Counted from the stretch's first letter, positions 33,953-42,895 are shown. The stretch is 54,529 bases of DNA from Streptomyces sp. MMG1533 (GCF_001279775.1 NZ_LGDG01000259.1:1-54529); one strand, 5' to 3'. Notes: generated from the letters alone by a model not told the origin. Program-made: numbers and translations.

Positions 33953-34896
33953 CCGGCCCACTCGTCGTAGGAGGCCCAGGCCTCGAGAGTTCTCGGACTC
34001 CGGAACCGGTGCGCCACCCCTGTGACCGGATCGGTGAACTCCAGGCTCCGCGCCAGCAGTTGCAGCGGACGCCGGAAGTCACCGGCCGGCACGGGGTCGG
34101 TCACCACCGGGTAGAGCGGGTCGCCGAGGACGGGCACGCCGAGGGAGTTCATGTGGACCCGAAGCTGGTGGGTCTGACCGGTGGCGGGAGTGAGCCGGTA
34201 CCGGCCCAGGCCGGTACCGCGGTCCTCGGCCAGCTCGACCCGGCTGACCGCGTTCGGCTCGCCCTCGACCTCGTACGCGGCCAGCACCCCGCGTTCCTTC
34301 ACGATCCGGCTGCGCACGGTCCGGGGCAGGGCGAGCGAGGGATCGTACGGCGCCACCGCCTCGTACTCCTTGCGCACCAGCCGGTCCCGGAACAGCGACT
34401 GGTACGCGCCGCGTTCCTCGGGCCGAACGGTGAACAGCACGAGCCCGGCGGTGAGGCGGTCGAGACGGTGCGCGGCGCCGAGTGCGGGGATGTCCAGTTC
34501 CCGGCGCAGCCGGGCCAGCGCGGTCTCGGTGACATGGCTGCCGCGCGGGGTCGTGGCGAGGAAGTGCGGCTTGTCGGCGACGACGATGTGCTCGTCCCGG
34601 TGCACGACCTCGATCGGGAAGGGCACCGGCACCTCGGCCGGCAGGTCCCGGTGGAACCACACGAACATCCCCGGCACGTACGCCGCGTCCGGTGCCACCG
34701 CCCGTCCGTCCGCCCCGACGACCCGCCCCGCGTCGAACATCCCGTCGACCACACCGGCGCCCGCTCCGGAGAGCCGTTCCGTCAGGTGATCGCGCACGGT
34801 GACCCACGGCCCCTCGACGGGCAGCCGCACCCGCACCGGATCCACCCCCTCGCGCTGCGGCAGGGGAGAGGGCGGGATCCGGTGGTTGCGTGTCAT
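33946..34896 (-). CDS. RluA-family pseudouridine synthase
   Basis: The protein has 316 residues from the ATG at 34896; the preceding codon is GTG and TTG at 34905 is also in frame. It isomerises uridine in RNA. The catalytic motif is AHRLDRLTAGLVLF, with Asp in HRLDR (about 145). Further family segments are VVHRDEHIVVADKPHFLATTP, GQTHQLRVHMNSLGVPVLGDPLY. A short N-terminal S4-like region precedes. The RNA target (23S rRNA or tRNA) is not deducible. TACGCT five bases before the GTG suggests a leaderless transcript. It overlaps the P450 gene end. Confidence 0.92.
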   Translation of the reverse strand: MTRNHRIPPSPLPQREGVDPVRVRLPVEGPWVTVRDHLTERLSGAGAGVVDGMFDAGRVVGADGRAVAPDAAYVPGMFVWFHRDLPAEVPVPFPIEVVHRDEHIVVADKPHFLATTPRGSHVTETALARLRRELDIPALGAAHRLDRLTAGLVLFTVRPEERGAYQSLFRDRLVRKEYEAVAPYDPSLALPRTVRSRIVKERGVLAAYEVEGEPNAVSRVELAEDRGTGLGRYRLTPATGQTHQLRVHMNSLGVPVLGDPLYPVVTDPVPAGDFRRPLQLLARSLEFTDPVTGVAHRFRSPRTLEAWASYDEWAGQ

Positions 34897-34935
34897 CACC
34901 GGCAAGCGTAGGCGTTGACGCCGGTCACCGAGCTC

Positions 34936-36480
34936 TTACACCGCGACCGCCTCGGGCGCCTCCGTCACCACCGTACGGGTCCGGTACGCCCGGTAGACCA
35001 TGCCGATCACCACGGTCACGGCGAGGAACAGGACGGTGAACCACTGGAAGTACCAGTGACCGCCCGCCGGGTCGTACACCGCCGCCCGCGGCCAGGCGAG
35101 GTTCACGGTCATGAACAGGCCGTACAGGAGGGCGAGGGCGTTGACGGGGACGCCCCAGCGGCCGAGGGAGAAGAGGCGGGCGCCCGTCTCGTCGGTGCCC
35201 TCGACGGTGAACTCGCCGCGCAGACGGCGGACCAGGAGCGGGCCGGTGACCATCGCGTACGCCAGGTACAGCATCACGATGCAGGTGGTGCCGATGGCCA
35301 GGAACGCCTCCGGGGAGGCGAAGTTGAGCAGCAGCAGGGCTGCTGCGAGGATGCCGACCACCAGGGCCGGGGCGCTCGGCATGCCGGTACGCGGGTTCAC
35401 GCGCGCGAGGCGGCCGGAGAAGGGGAGCCGGCCGTCGCGGGCCATGGAGAACAGCATCCGGCAGGCGGCCGTCTGGATCGCCAGGGTGGCCACGGCGATC
35501 GCCACCACCACGTCGGCCAGCAGGACGCGGCCGACGCCGTCGCCCAGACTGCTGGTGAGGACGTAGCTCAGGCCGTCGACCGCCAGGTGGCCGTCGGTGA
35601 GGCTGGGCGCAGCGAGCAGGCCGCCGAGGACGATCAGAGTGGCGAGCAGACCGGCCGCGCCGAGCGCGACGAGGATGGTGCGGGGCGCGGTGCGCCGCGG
35701 ATGGTGCGTCTCCTCGCTCATCTCACCCGCGCTGTCGAAGCCGATCATCACGTACGCCGCCGCGAACGAGCCCACCAGCAGGGCCCCGAACAGGCCGGAC
35801 TGGGCGGCGCCCTCGGTGTGGAAGGTGATGCCGGGGGAGCGCTCGGAGTGGGTCAGCAGCAGGACGACGATCAGGACCGCGCCGATGATCTCGGCGGTGA
35901 CGCCGACGCGGTTGACGACGGACATCACGCGGTTGTCCAGGATGTTCACCAGCGTGGTCAGGGCCAGCAGGATCACACCGAGGACGGCCGCGTTGGCCGC
36001 GCCGTCCGCCGAGGTGATCGCCGGGTCGGTGCCGATCAGCTGGAAGCCGGACCAGATCGCGGGCAGGACCAGCTGGAGCGCCAGCGCTGCCGCAGCGACC
36101 ACCACGATCTGCCCGATCACCATGATCCAGCCGGCGAACCAGCCGAAGGTGCGGTTCGAAAGACGCGACGACCACTGGTAGATGGCGCCGGAGATCGGAT
36201 AACGGGCGGCCAGTTCCGCGAAGCAGGCGGCCACCAGCAGCTGCCCGAGCAGCACCGCCGGCCACGTCCAGAAGAAGACGGGGCCGCCGAACGCGTACCC
36301 GAAGGCGAAGAACTGGAAGACGGTCGTCAGGACGGAGATGAAGGAGAACCCGGCGGCGAAGGACGCGTACCGGCCCAGGCTGCGGTGCAGTTCCTGGCGG
36401 TAGCCGAACTCGGTGAGGGAGAGGTCGTCGGGGGAGTGCGGTGGGTCGGGGCGTACGTCGGAAGGGGTGGTTGTCGTCAC
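34936..36480 (-). CDS. APC-family amino acid/amine permease, probable transporter of the guanidine/urea regulon
   Basis: The protein has 514 residues from the GTG at 36480. It has about 12 membrane helices with the APC signature FELAARYPISGAIYQWSSR-like segment (ACFAELAARYPISGAIYQW), the helix-8 region RMLFSMARDGRLPFSGRLARVNPRTGMPSAPA and MIGFDSAGEMSEETHHPRRT. It is an amine or amino acid importer; the substrate is unproven. A near copy of the TetR operator (36505-36526) overlaps its promoter, which ties it to the degradative operon at 21613-28221. A family of such permeases accompanies UAAP clusters. Confidence 0.9.
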   Translation of the reverse strand: MTTTTPSDVRPDPPHSPDDLSLTEFGYRQELHRSLGRYASFAAGFSFISVLTTVFQFFAFGYAFGGPVFFWTWPAVLLGQLLVAACFAELAARYPISGAIYQWSSRLSNRTFGWFAGWIMVIGQIVVVAAAALALQLVLPAIWSGFQLIGTDPAITSADGAANAAVLGVILLALTTLVNILDNRVMSVVNRVGVTAEIIGAVLIVVLLLTHSERSPGITFHTEGAAQSGLFGALLVGSFAAAYVMIGFDSAGEMSEETHHPRRTAPRTILVALGAAGLLATLIVLGGLLAAPSLTDGHLAVDGLSYVLTSSLGDGVGRVLLADVVVAIAVATLAIQTAACRMLFSMARDGRLPFSGRLARVNPRTGMPSAPALVVGILAAALLLLNFASPEAFLAIGTTCIVMLYLAYAMVTGPLLVRRLRGEFTVEGTDETGARLFSLGRWGVPVNALALLYGLFMTVNLAWPRAAVYDPAGGHWYFQWFTVLFLAVTVVIGMVYRAYRTRTVVTEAPEAVAV

Positions 36481-36504
36481 GGCGGCACCTGCCTTCGGCG
36501 CGGA

Positions 36505-36526
36505 ATTCCTGTCGAGCGACAGAAAT
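36505..36526. promoter_or_regulatory. TetR operator palindrome, copy 2
   Basis: ATTCCTGTCG-AG-CGACAGAAAT matches copy 1 (28266-28287) at all but one arm base and in the spacer orientation. The 15-base stretch CGACAGAAATTAGGC is identical at both sites. The minus-strand TAATTT next to it is again a -10 candidate, 45 bases or so before the permease start. Confidence 0.75.
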
Positions 36527-36657
36527 TAGGCAGAAGCTGTTTCGTGCACGTCACGCCTCAGTGTCCGGTGCGGGCCCAAGTGCTCACGTTCTCGCCGAGC
36601 CCCATGGGTCGCGATACATCGCGTGCACGGACCGGCGTGTTCCCGACCCCGGACGCG

Positions 36658-36695
36658 CCGGAGCGGCGGCACCCATGAGGGTCCCGCCGCTCCGG
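36658..36695 (-). terminator. terminator of the siderophore-interacting protein gene
   Basis: Arms at 36658-36669 and 36684-36695 are perfect 12-bp complements. The loop can pair further (ACCC with GGGT). It lies 10 bases beyond the minus-strand stop at 36705. The rest of 36527-36657 shows nothing I recognise. Confidence 0.7.
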
Positions 36696-36704
36696 TCGGC
36701 CGTG

Positions 36705-37550
36705 CTACGCGGCGGGCGCCGACCCCTCCTGCTCCGCCTCGATGCGCGCGTTCCACTCCCGCTTGGAGGCCTGCCAGCCGTCCTCGTTGTGGCCGAGCCG
36801 CCAGTAGCCGGAGATCGACAGGTCCTCACGGGCGACGCCGCGCTCGACCCGCAGCAGATGGCGCAGTTGCTTCACGAAGTGCGCCTCGCCGTGCACGAAC
36901 GCGTGGACGCGGCCCTCCGGGAACTCCAGCGCCCGTACGGCCTCGGTCAGCGCGTCGCCGATGCGGCCCTCGCCCCGGTGCAGCCAGACGACCTCCACGT
37001 CGGAGTCGATCTTCTGCTCCTCCGCGGGGCCGGCGACCTCGATGAAGGCGTGGGCACGGGCGCCTTCGGGAAGTGCCTCCAGGGAGCGGGCGATCGCGGG
37101 CAGCGCGCTCTCGTCGCCGACGAGCAGGTGCCAATCGGCGGTCGGGTCCGGGGCGTAGGCGCCGCCGGGGCCCATGAACCGGACGATCTCACCCGGTTGG
37201 GCGCGCAGGGCCCACGGTCCGGCGAGTCCCTCGTCGCCGTGGATCACGAAGTCCAGCGTCAGCTCGCGGTGTTGGGGGTCCCAGGAGCGGACCGTGTACG
37301 TCCGGGTGACGGGCCACTGCTCGCGCGGGAACTCCTCACGGATCCGCTGCATGTCGAAGGGCTCGGGGTAGGTCACGCCCTCGGCCGGGAACAGGATCTT
37401 CACGTAGTGGTCGGTGGACGTGTCCGGCGAGAAGTCGGCCAGACCCTCGCCGCCCAGCACCACGCGCTGCATGTGCGGGGTCAGCCGCTCGGTGCGGACG
37501 ACCTGCGCGAAGTGGGGCTTCCGCGGCTGTCGTCCCGGTCGTTCTGCCAT
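36705..37550 (-). CDS. siderophore-interacting protein (flavin-dependent ferric-siderophore reductase)
   Basis: The protein has 281 residues from the ATG at 37550, 6 bases after GGGAGG. It belongs to the SIP/ViuB family, which reduces ferric siderophores to release iron. The FAD-binding N-terminal domain has RYVKI-like YVKILFPAEG, RTYTVRSWD and FVIHGDEGLAGPWAL. The NAD(P)-binding part has LLVGDESALPAI and VHGEAHFVKQLRHLL, and the C-terminal ISGYWRLGHNEDGW is the family end. An iron-box-like site lies upstream (37569-37587). It is monocistronic, flanked by a terminator. Confidence 0.94.
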   Translation of the reverse strand: MAERPGRQPRKPHFAQVVRTERLTPHMQRVVLGGEGLADFSPDTSTDHYVKILFPAEGVTYPEPFDMQRIREEFPREQWPVTRTYTVRSWDPQHRELTLDFVIHGDEGLAGPWALRAQPGEIVRFMGPGGAYAPDPTADWHLLVGDESALPAIARSLEALPEGARAHAFIEVAGPAEEQKIDSDVEVVWLHRGEGRIGDALTEAVRALEFPEGRVHAFVHGEAHFVKQLRHLLRVERGVAREDLSISGYWRLGHNEDGWQASKREWNARIEAEQEGSAPAA

Positions 37551-37568
37551 GGCGGCCTCCCTGTTCCC

Positions 37569-37587
37569 TACGCTTAGGCTTACCTAA
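37569..37587. promoter_or_regulatory. probable DmdR/IdeR iron box
   Basis: Read on the minus strand, TTAGGTAAGCCTAAGCGTA matches the remembered consensus TTAGGTTAGGCTAACCTAA at 14 of 19 positions, with CTTAGG and CCTAAG in inverted orientation at 37573-37588. It lies 19 bases upstream of the reductase start, consistent with iron-dependent repression. Confidence 0.65.
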
Positions 37588-37621
37588 GTTAGCATCTCCC
37601 CCCAGTGAATACCCCTTGGGT

Positions 37622-37641
37622 GAGAGGCTCATGAGTCTCTC
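37622..37641 (-). terminator. possible terminator of the exonuclease gene
   Basis: A minus-strand stem GAGAG...CTCTC encloses the palindrome CTCATGAG with one mismatch, 30 bases beyond the exonuclease stop. It is weak. Confidence 0.35.
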
Positions 37642-37670
37642 TGAGGAGACCGTGAACCCCGCAACGACGT

Positions 37671-38603
37671 CTACGCGGCGAGCGTCGCGAGCAGCCGCTG
37701 CAACGATCCGCCCAACCCCCAGTGGGCCGCCAGCTCGTTCAACGTCACGGGATCGCGCGGGACCCGGGGCAGCGCCGTCTCGACCTCCGGCAGCGGAACG
37801 TCGTCCGCGACCTTGACGACCTTCGGCGCCACCGCCAGATACGGCCGCGACTCGTCCAGGCGCTTGCGCTGCGTCGGCGTGAGCTTGGCCTTCGGGTCGT
37901 CGACCGCGGCGATGATCCCGGCCAGGTCGCCGAACTCGGCGAGCAGCTTCGCCGCCGTCTTCTCGCCGACACCGGGCACCCCCGGCAGGCCGTCGCTCGG
38001 GTCGCCGCGCAGCAGCGCGAGATCCGCGTACCCCTTGCCGTCGACCCCGTACTTCCCGCGCAGCCACGCCTCGTCGGTCAGCTGCAGCGTGCCGACGCCC
38101 TTGAGCGGGTACAGCACACGCACCCCGCGCTCGTCGTCCACCAGCTGGTACAGGTCCCGGTCGCCGGTGACGATGTCGACCGGACCCTTGGCGCGCGCGG
38201 TGAACGTGCCGATCACGTCGTCCGCCTCGTACTCGGCCACGCCCACTCGCGCGATGCCCAGCGCGTCCAGAACGGCCTCGATGACGGGCACCTGCGGTGA
38301 GAGCGTGTCCGGCACCTCCTCCTCGTCGGGGCCCGTCCCGTGCTCCTCGGCGACACGGTGCGCCTTGTAGGAGGGGATCAGCTCGACCCGCCAGTGGGGG
38401 CGCCAGTCGGCGTCCATACAGGCCACCAGGTGGTCGGGGCGGTGGTCCTTCACCAGGCGGTCGATGAATTCCAGGAGCCCGCGCACGGCGTTCACCGGCG
38501 TGCCGTCCGGGGCCTTCACGGACTCCGGCACGCCGAAATAGGCGCGGAAGTAGAGCGAGGCGGTGTCGAGGAGCATGAGTCGTCCGGTCACGCCACGCAT
38601 CAT
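37671..38603 (-). CDS. 5'-3' exonuclease (PolA N-terminal-like / FEN family)
   Basis: The protein has 310 residues if started at the ATG at 38603; ATG 38600, GTG 38591, ATG 38576 and GTG 38636 are all possible and none has a clear ribosome site. The nuclease core has MLLDTASLYFRAYFG, ACMDADWRPHWR, YEADDVIGTF, VTGDRDLYQLV and the helix-hairpin-helix GVPGVGEKTAAKLLAEFG. These acidic clusters bind the two metals used to cut 5' flaps and RNA primers. It lacks polymerase domains, so it is the stand-alone form found beside PolA in actinomycetes. Confidence 0.9.
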   Translation of the reverse strand: MMRGVTGRLMLLDTASLYFRAYFGVPESVKAPDGTPVNAVRGLLEFIDRLVKDHRPDHLVACMDADWRPHWRVELIPSYKAHRVAEEHGTGPDEEEVPDTLSPQVPVIEAVLDALGIARVGVAEYEADDVIGTFTARAKGPVDIVTGDRDLYQLVDDERGVRVLYPLKGVGTLQLTDEAWLRGKYGVDGKGYADLALLRGDPSDGLPGVPGVGEKTAAKLLAEFGDLAGIIAAVDDPKAKLTPTQRKRLDESRPYLAVAPKVVKVADDVPLPEVETALPRVPRDPVTLNELAAHWGLGGSLQRLLATLAA

Positions 38604-38795
38604 GCCGTACGGCACGGACAGAGACCCCTCGGTGACGCAGCGCTTCACGCGCGTAAAGCTCCTGTGAACTGGACCACCAGCGCGTTTGGCCCGCATCGGC
38701 CCGGGCAGGTGCCGCTTCCGGAGCGATGCCGGTTGCGCATTCAACTGTCAGTGGCCCTTCGCCTCCCATTCCTGGCGTCGAGACAAGAGGTACGT

Positions 38796-39884
38796 GTGTC
38801 ATCCAGACTTGAGGCCGAAGCGCTCTACAAGGTGTTCGGCAGACGACCGAACGAGGCAGTCGAACGGCTCCGGCAGGGGACGGACCGGGACCAACTGCGT
38901 GCCGACGGCGCCACCGCGGCGGTGATCGACGCCTCCTTCACCGTGGAACCGGGGCAGATCTTCGTGGTGATGGGCCTGTCCGGTTCCGGCAAGTCCACAC
39001 TGCTGCGCATGCTCAACGGCCTCCTGGAGCCGACCGCGGGCCGCGTCCGCTTCGACGGCCAGGACCTCACCGCGCTCTCCGACCGCGAACTGCGAACGGT
39101 CCGCGCGAAGAAGATCAGCATGGTCTTCCAGCACTTCGCGCTCTTCCCGCACCGCAGCGTCCTGGAGAACGCCGCCTACGGCCTGTCCGTCCAGGGCGTG
39201 CCCCGCCGCGAGCGCGAGGCGCGTGCCGCCGAGGCGCTCGACCTGTGCGGCCTGGCCGGCTGGGAGAAGTCCTGGCCCGACGAACTGTCCGGCGGCATGC
39301 AGCAGCGCGTGGGCCTGGCCCGCGCCCTGGCCACCGACGCCGACCTGCTGCTCATGGACGAGTCGTTCAGCGCGCTCGACCCGCTGATCCGCCGTGACAT
39401 GCAGGACCAGCTCCTCCAGCTCCAGCAGACCCTGAAGAAGACGATCGTCTTCATCACCCACGACCTCAACGAGGCCATGCGCCTGGGCGATCGCATCGCC
39501 GTCATGCGCGACGGCCGTATCGTCCAGATCGGCACGGCGGAGGACATCCTCATCCGCCCGGAGAACGAGTACGTGGCCTCCTTCACCGAGGACGTCGACC
39601 GCTCCCGCGTCCTGACCGCGTCCGCCGTGATGGACAAGGACGTGCGTGGCGACGAGGGCCGGTGCGGCTGCGAGACCGCGACGCCCGACACGCCGTTCAC
39701 CGAACTCTGCGCGATCAGCGCCCGGTTGACGCACCCCGTGGCCGTCCTCGACGCGAAACGGAAACTCGTGGGCGTCGTACCGAGACAACGCCTTGTCGGC
39801 TTCCTCGGCGACGAGCAGGGCGCTCCCGAGGCCTGCGACTCCCCGCGGGACAAGGGCGGGGACAAGGTGGTGTCCCGTGCCTAG
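38796..39884 (+). CDS. proV: glycine betaine/proline ABC transporter ATP-binding protein
   Basis: The protein has 362 residues from the GTG at 38796, 6 bases after AAGAGG. It has a ProV/OpuAA-type ATPase: N-terminal EALYKVFGRRPNEAVERL typical of the family, Walker A GLSGSGKST, Q-loop FQHFALFPH, signature LSGGMQQRVGLARALA, Walker B LLLMDE and H-loop ITHDLNEAM. The C-terminal about 100 residues form a CBS-like region that in homologues senses ionic strength. The downstream permease start overlaps its stop by 8 bases, so the two are translationally coupled. Uptake of betaine protects from osmotic stress. Confidence 0.95.
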   Translation: MSSRLEAEALYKVFGRRPNEAVERLRQGTDRDQLRADGATAAVIDASFTVEPGQIFVVMGLSGSGKSTLLRMLNGLLEPTAGRVRFDGQDLTALSDRELRTVRAKKISMVFQHFALFPHRSVLENAAYGLSVQGVPRREREARAAEALDLCGLAGWEKSWPDELSGGMQQRVGLARALATDADLLLMDESFSALDPLIRRDMQDQLLQLQQTLKKTIVFITHDLNEAMRLGDRIAVMRDGRIVQIGTAEDILIRPENEYVASFTEDVDRSRVLTASAVMDKDVRGDEGRCGCETATPDTPFTELCAISARLTHPVAVLDAKRKLVGVVPRQRLVGFLGDEQGAPEACDSPRDKGGDKVVSRA

Positions 39885-42492
39885 GATTCCGCTCGGCGAC
39901 TGGGTCAACGACGCCGTCGACTGGCTGCTCGGCCACATGGCCTGGCTCTTCGACTTCCTCAAGACCGTCTTCACCGGCACCTACGACGGCATCGACGCCG
40001 TCCTCCAGGCGCCCGAACCCCTGATCCTCGCGGGCATCTTCGCCGTGCTCGCCTTCTGGCTGCGCGGCACGCTCGCCGGTGTCCTCACCTTCGCGGGATT
40101 CGCCTTCATCGACTCCCTCGAACTGTGGGAGGACGCGATGGTGACCCTGTCGCTGGTCCTCGTCGCCACGATCATCGCCCTCGTCATATCGGTGCCGGTG
40201 GGCATCTGGGCGGCGCGCTCCAGCCGGGTCAGCGGGCTCGTCCGGCCGGTGCTGGACTTCATGCAGACGCTGCCGGCGATGATCTACCTCATCCCGGCGA
40301 TCCTGTTCTTCGGCACCGGTGCCTCCGCGGGCATCGTCGCGACCCTGATCTTCGCGCTCGCCCCCGGCGTGCGCATGACGGAGCTGGGCATCCGTCAGGT
40401 CGACAAGGAACTGGTCGAGGCCGCCGAGGCGTTCGGCACCACACCGCGCGACACACTGCTGCGCGTCCAGCTGCCGCTCGCGCTGCCCACCGTCATGGCC
40501 GGCGTGAACCAGGTCATCATGCTCGGCCTGTCCATGGCCGCCATCGCCGGCATGGTCGGCACCGGCGGGCTCGGCGGCGACGTCAACGAGGCCATCGGCC
40601 AGCTCAACGTCGGTCTCGGCTCCGAGGCCGGCGTCGCCATCGTGATCCTCGCGATCTACCTCGACCGCATGACCAGCGCCCTCGGTGTCCATGTCTCCCC
40701 GCTGGGCCGCCGTGCCGCCGCCAAGGCGCGGGCCGCACAGGGCCTGAAGATCTGGTCGTACCGGCCCCGTCCGCAGGTCGCCGTGATCGGTGTCGTGGTC
40801 CTCGCCCTCGTGGCGGGCGGCATGGGCATCTTCGGCGGCGACGGCGGGTCCTCCACCGTCGCCGACAGCAAGGACGTCGGCCAGGGCAAGAAGATCAGCA
40901 TCGGCTACATCCCCTGGGACGAGGGCGTCGCCTCCACCTACCTGTGGAAGGAGATCCTGGAGGAACGCGGCTTCCAGGTGGACGCCAAGCAGTTCGACGC
41001 CGGCCCGCTCTACACCTCCCTCGCGCAGGGCACCGTCGACTTCCAGACCGACGCCTGGCTGCCGACCACCCACGAGCAGTACTGGAAGAAGTACGGCAGC
41101 AAGCTCGACGACCTCGGTGCCTGGTACGGCCAGACCTCCCTGGAGCTGAGCGTGCCCTCCTACATGAAGGGCATCGACTCCCTGGAGGACCTCAAGGGCA
41201 AGGCCGCCACCTTCGGCGGGAAGATCACCGGCATCGAGTCCAGCGCCGGCATGATGAGCCTGCTCAAGAGCAAGGTCCTCAAGGAGTACGGCCTCGACAA
41301 GGAGTACAAGGTCGTCGACAGCTCCACGCCGGCGATGCTGGCCGAGCTCAAGCGGGCCTACAGCAAGAAGGAACCGATCGTCGTCACGCTCTGGTCCCCG
41401 CACTGGGCGTACAGCGACTACGACCTGAAGAAGCTCAAGGACCCCAAGGGCGCCTGGGGCAAGGGCGACGGCGTCCACACGATCACCCGCAAGGGCTTCG
41501 CGGACGAGAACCCGGTCGTCGGTGAGTGGCTGAAGAACTTCAAGATGGACGAGAAGCAGCTCACCGGCCTGGAAGCCGAGATCAACAAGGCGGGCAAGGG
41601 CAAGCAGCAGGACGCCGTGCGCGCCTGGCTGAAGAAGAACCCCGGGGTCGTCGACAAGCTGGCCCCGGTCGCGAGCGGCTCCGGCTCGACCCCCGCCGAG
41701 GCCAAGCGGCCCATCGACGTGGCCTGGTTCCCCTGGGACGAGGACATCGCCGTCACCTACCTGTGGAAGAACGTCCTGGAGCGGCGCGGCTACAAGCTGA
41801 ACCTCAAGCAGATGGACGTCGGCCCGGTCTACACCGGCCTCGCCTCCGGGGACCTCGATCTCAACTTCGACGCCTGGCTGCCGTACGCGCAGAAGAACTA
41901 CTGGGACAAGAGCAAGGACAAACTCGCTGACCTGGGCACCTGGTACGAACCGACCTCACTGGAGGTCGCCGTGCCCTCGTACGTCAAGGACGTGAAGTCC
42001 TACGAGGACCTCAAGGGCAAGGCCGACCTCTTCGACGGGAAGATCATCGGCATCGAGCCGGGCACCGGTGAGATGAACCTGCTCAAGACGAAGGTCCTGC
42101 CCGGCTACGGCCTGGACAAGGAGTACGAGGTCGTCGACGGCTCCACGCCCGCGATGCTGGCCGAGCTCAAGCGCGCCTACGCCAAGAAGGAGCCCGTCGC
42201 GGTCGTCCTGTGGTCGCCGCACTGGGCGTACAGCCAGTACGACCTCACCAAGCTGAAGGACGACAAGAAGCTCTTCGGCGAGGGCAACACGATCCGCACC
42301 ATCTCCAACGAGAAGTTCCCCGGGCAGTACCCCGAGCTCACGAAGTGGATCAAGAACTTCAAGATGAGCGAGGACGAGCTCGGCAGCCTGGAGGCCGAGA
42401 TCAACAAGCACGGCCAGGGGCAGGAGCAGGAAGCGGTCGCCGCGTGGCTGAAGGAGCACCCGGACATGGTCGACCGGATGACCCCGCAGTAG
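39877..42492 (+). CDS. glycine betaine ABC permease fused to two tandem substrate-binding domains
   Basis: The protein has 871 residues from the GTG at 39877, overlapping proV. The N-terminal permease (about 1-320) has DFMQTLPAMIYLIPAI and the EAA loop EAAEAFGTTPRDTLLRVQLPLALPT (EAxxxxG). A membrane helix (VAVIGVVVLALVAGGMGIF) precedes the first OpuAC-like binding domain (about 345-605). A short Ser/Gly linker leads to the second (about 615-871). Both repeat the set PWDE, YLW, DAWLP, STPAMLAELKRAY and LWSPHWAYS. Fused permease-receptor forms (OpuABC type) are known; a duplicated receptor is less usual. Confidence 0.95.
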   Translation: MPRIPLGDWVNDAVDWLLGHMAWLFDFLKTVFTGTYDGIDAVLQAPEPLILAGIFAVLAFWLRGTLAGVLTFAGFAFIDSLELWEDAMVTLSLVLVATIIALVISVPVGIWAARSSRVSGLVRPVLDFMQTLPAMIYLIPAILFFGTGASAGIVATLIFALAPGVRMTELGIRQVDKELVEAAEAFGTTPRDTLLRVQLPLALPTVMAGVNQVIMLGLSMAAIAGMVGTGGLGGDVNEAIGQLNVGLGSEAGVAIVILAIYLDRMTSALGVHVSPLGRRAAAKARAAQGLKIWSYRPRPQVAVIGVVVLALVAGGMGIFGGDGGSSTVADSKDVGQGKKISIGYIPWDEGVASTYLWKEILEERGFQVDAKQFDAGPLYTSLAQGTVDFQTDAWLPTTHEQYWKKYGSKLDDLGAWYGQTSLELSVPSYMKGIDSLEDLKGKAATFGGKITGIESSAGMMSLLKSKVLKEYGLDKEYKVVDSSTPAMLAELKRAYSKKEPIVVTLWSPHWAYSDYDLKKLKDPKGAWGKGDGVHTITRKGFADENPVVGEWLKNFKMDEKQLTGLEAEINKAGKGKQQDAVRAWLKKNPGVVDKLAPVASGSGSTPAEAKRPIDVAWFPWDEDIAVTYLWKNVLERRGYKLNLKQMDVGPVYTGLASGDLDLNFDAWLPYAQKNYWDKSKDKLADLGTWYEPTSLEVAVPSYVKDVKSYEDLKGKADLFDGKIIGIEPGTGEMNLLKTKVLPGYGLDKEYEVVDGSTPAMLAELKRAYAKKEPVAVVLWSPHWAYSQYDLTKLKDDKKLFGEGNTIRTISNEKFPGQYPELTKWIKNFKMSEDELGSLEAEINKHGQGQEQEAVAAWLKEHPDMVDRMTPQ

Positions 42493-42508
42493 TCGCCGCA
42501 CCGAAGCC

Positions 42509-42569
42509 GCCCGAGGGGCGGACCTCCCCACGCGTCCTGACGGCGTGTGCCGAGGTCCGCCCCTCGGGC
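42509..42569 (+). terminator. terminator of the betaine transporter operon
   Basis: Perfect 18-bp arms (42509-42526 and 42552-42569) enclose a 25-base loop, starting 17 bases after the stop at 42492. Confidence 0.75.
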
Positions 42570-42895
42570 CATGATCGGAGGCCTCGTTCAGGGGTACTCG
42601 TCCACGAGAAGGATCCGGCCAATCACACAGAGCTGTACTCCTCTGGCCTTGGCTGCCGTCCGGCCTGCTGGTCGGCATCTTCGTCCCACACAACAAAACC
42701 CCGCCCGCCGACTCCGGGGAGCCGATCCAATGGCGCGATCTGTGAGGTCCGGTGACACCCCGCGTGTCGTCGATGTGACGGGTGCATGAAACGGTTTGCC
42801 GAACCTGCGTAGGGTGCAGAGAACTCATCACAAGCAATGCGCCCGAGCCGTGGCGCCGGTGATGCGGACCGCGAGCGAGGGAGGGAGCCGAAGCG
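42570..42895. other. intergenic region before the XRE-cupin gene
   Basis: There are 326 bases. GGTTTGCCGAACC (about 42794-42806) has short GGTT/AACC arms, and TAGGGT (42810-42815) is a possible -10, giving a leader of about 75 bases. A stop-bounded frame without a start codon in 42571-42744 ends LWPWLPSGLLVGIFVP and then PIQWRDL; it looks membrane-like but I cannot support a gene. Confidence 0.4.

Noticed and set aside
38743..38766. Second PafBC-like motif (CTGTCAGTG) before proV
   Set aside because: First base differs from TTGTCRGTG and the -10 position reads CCTCCC, not TAnnnT.
42571..42744. Membrane-like segment (VLLWPWLPSGLLVGIF and on) before the XRE gene
   Set aside because: No start codon in frame and no upstream continuation; could be a remnant, but not enough to call a gene.
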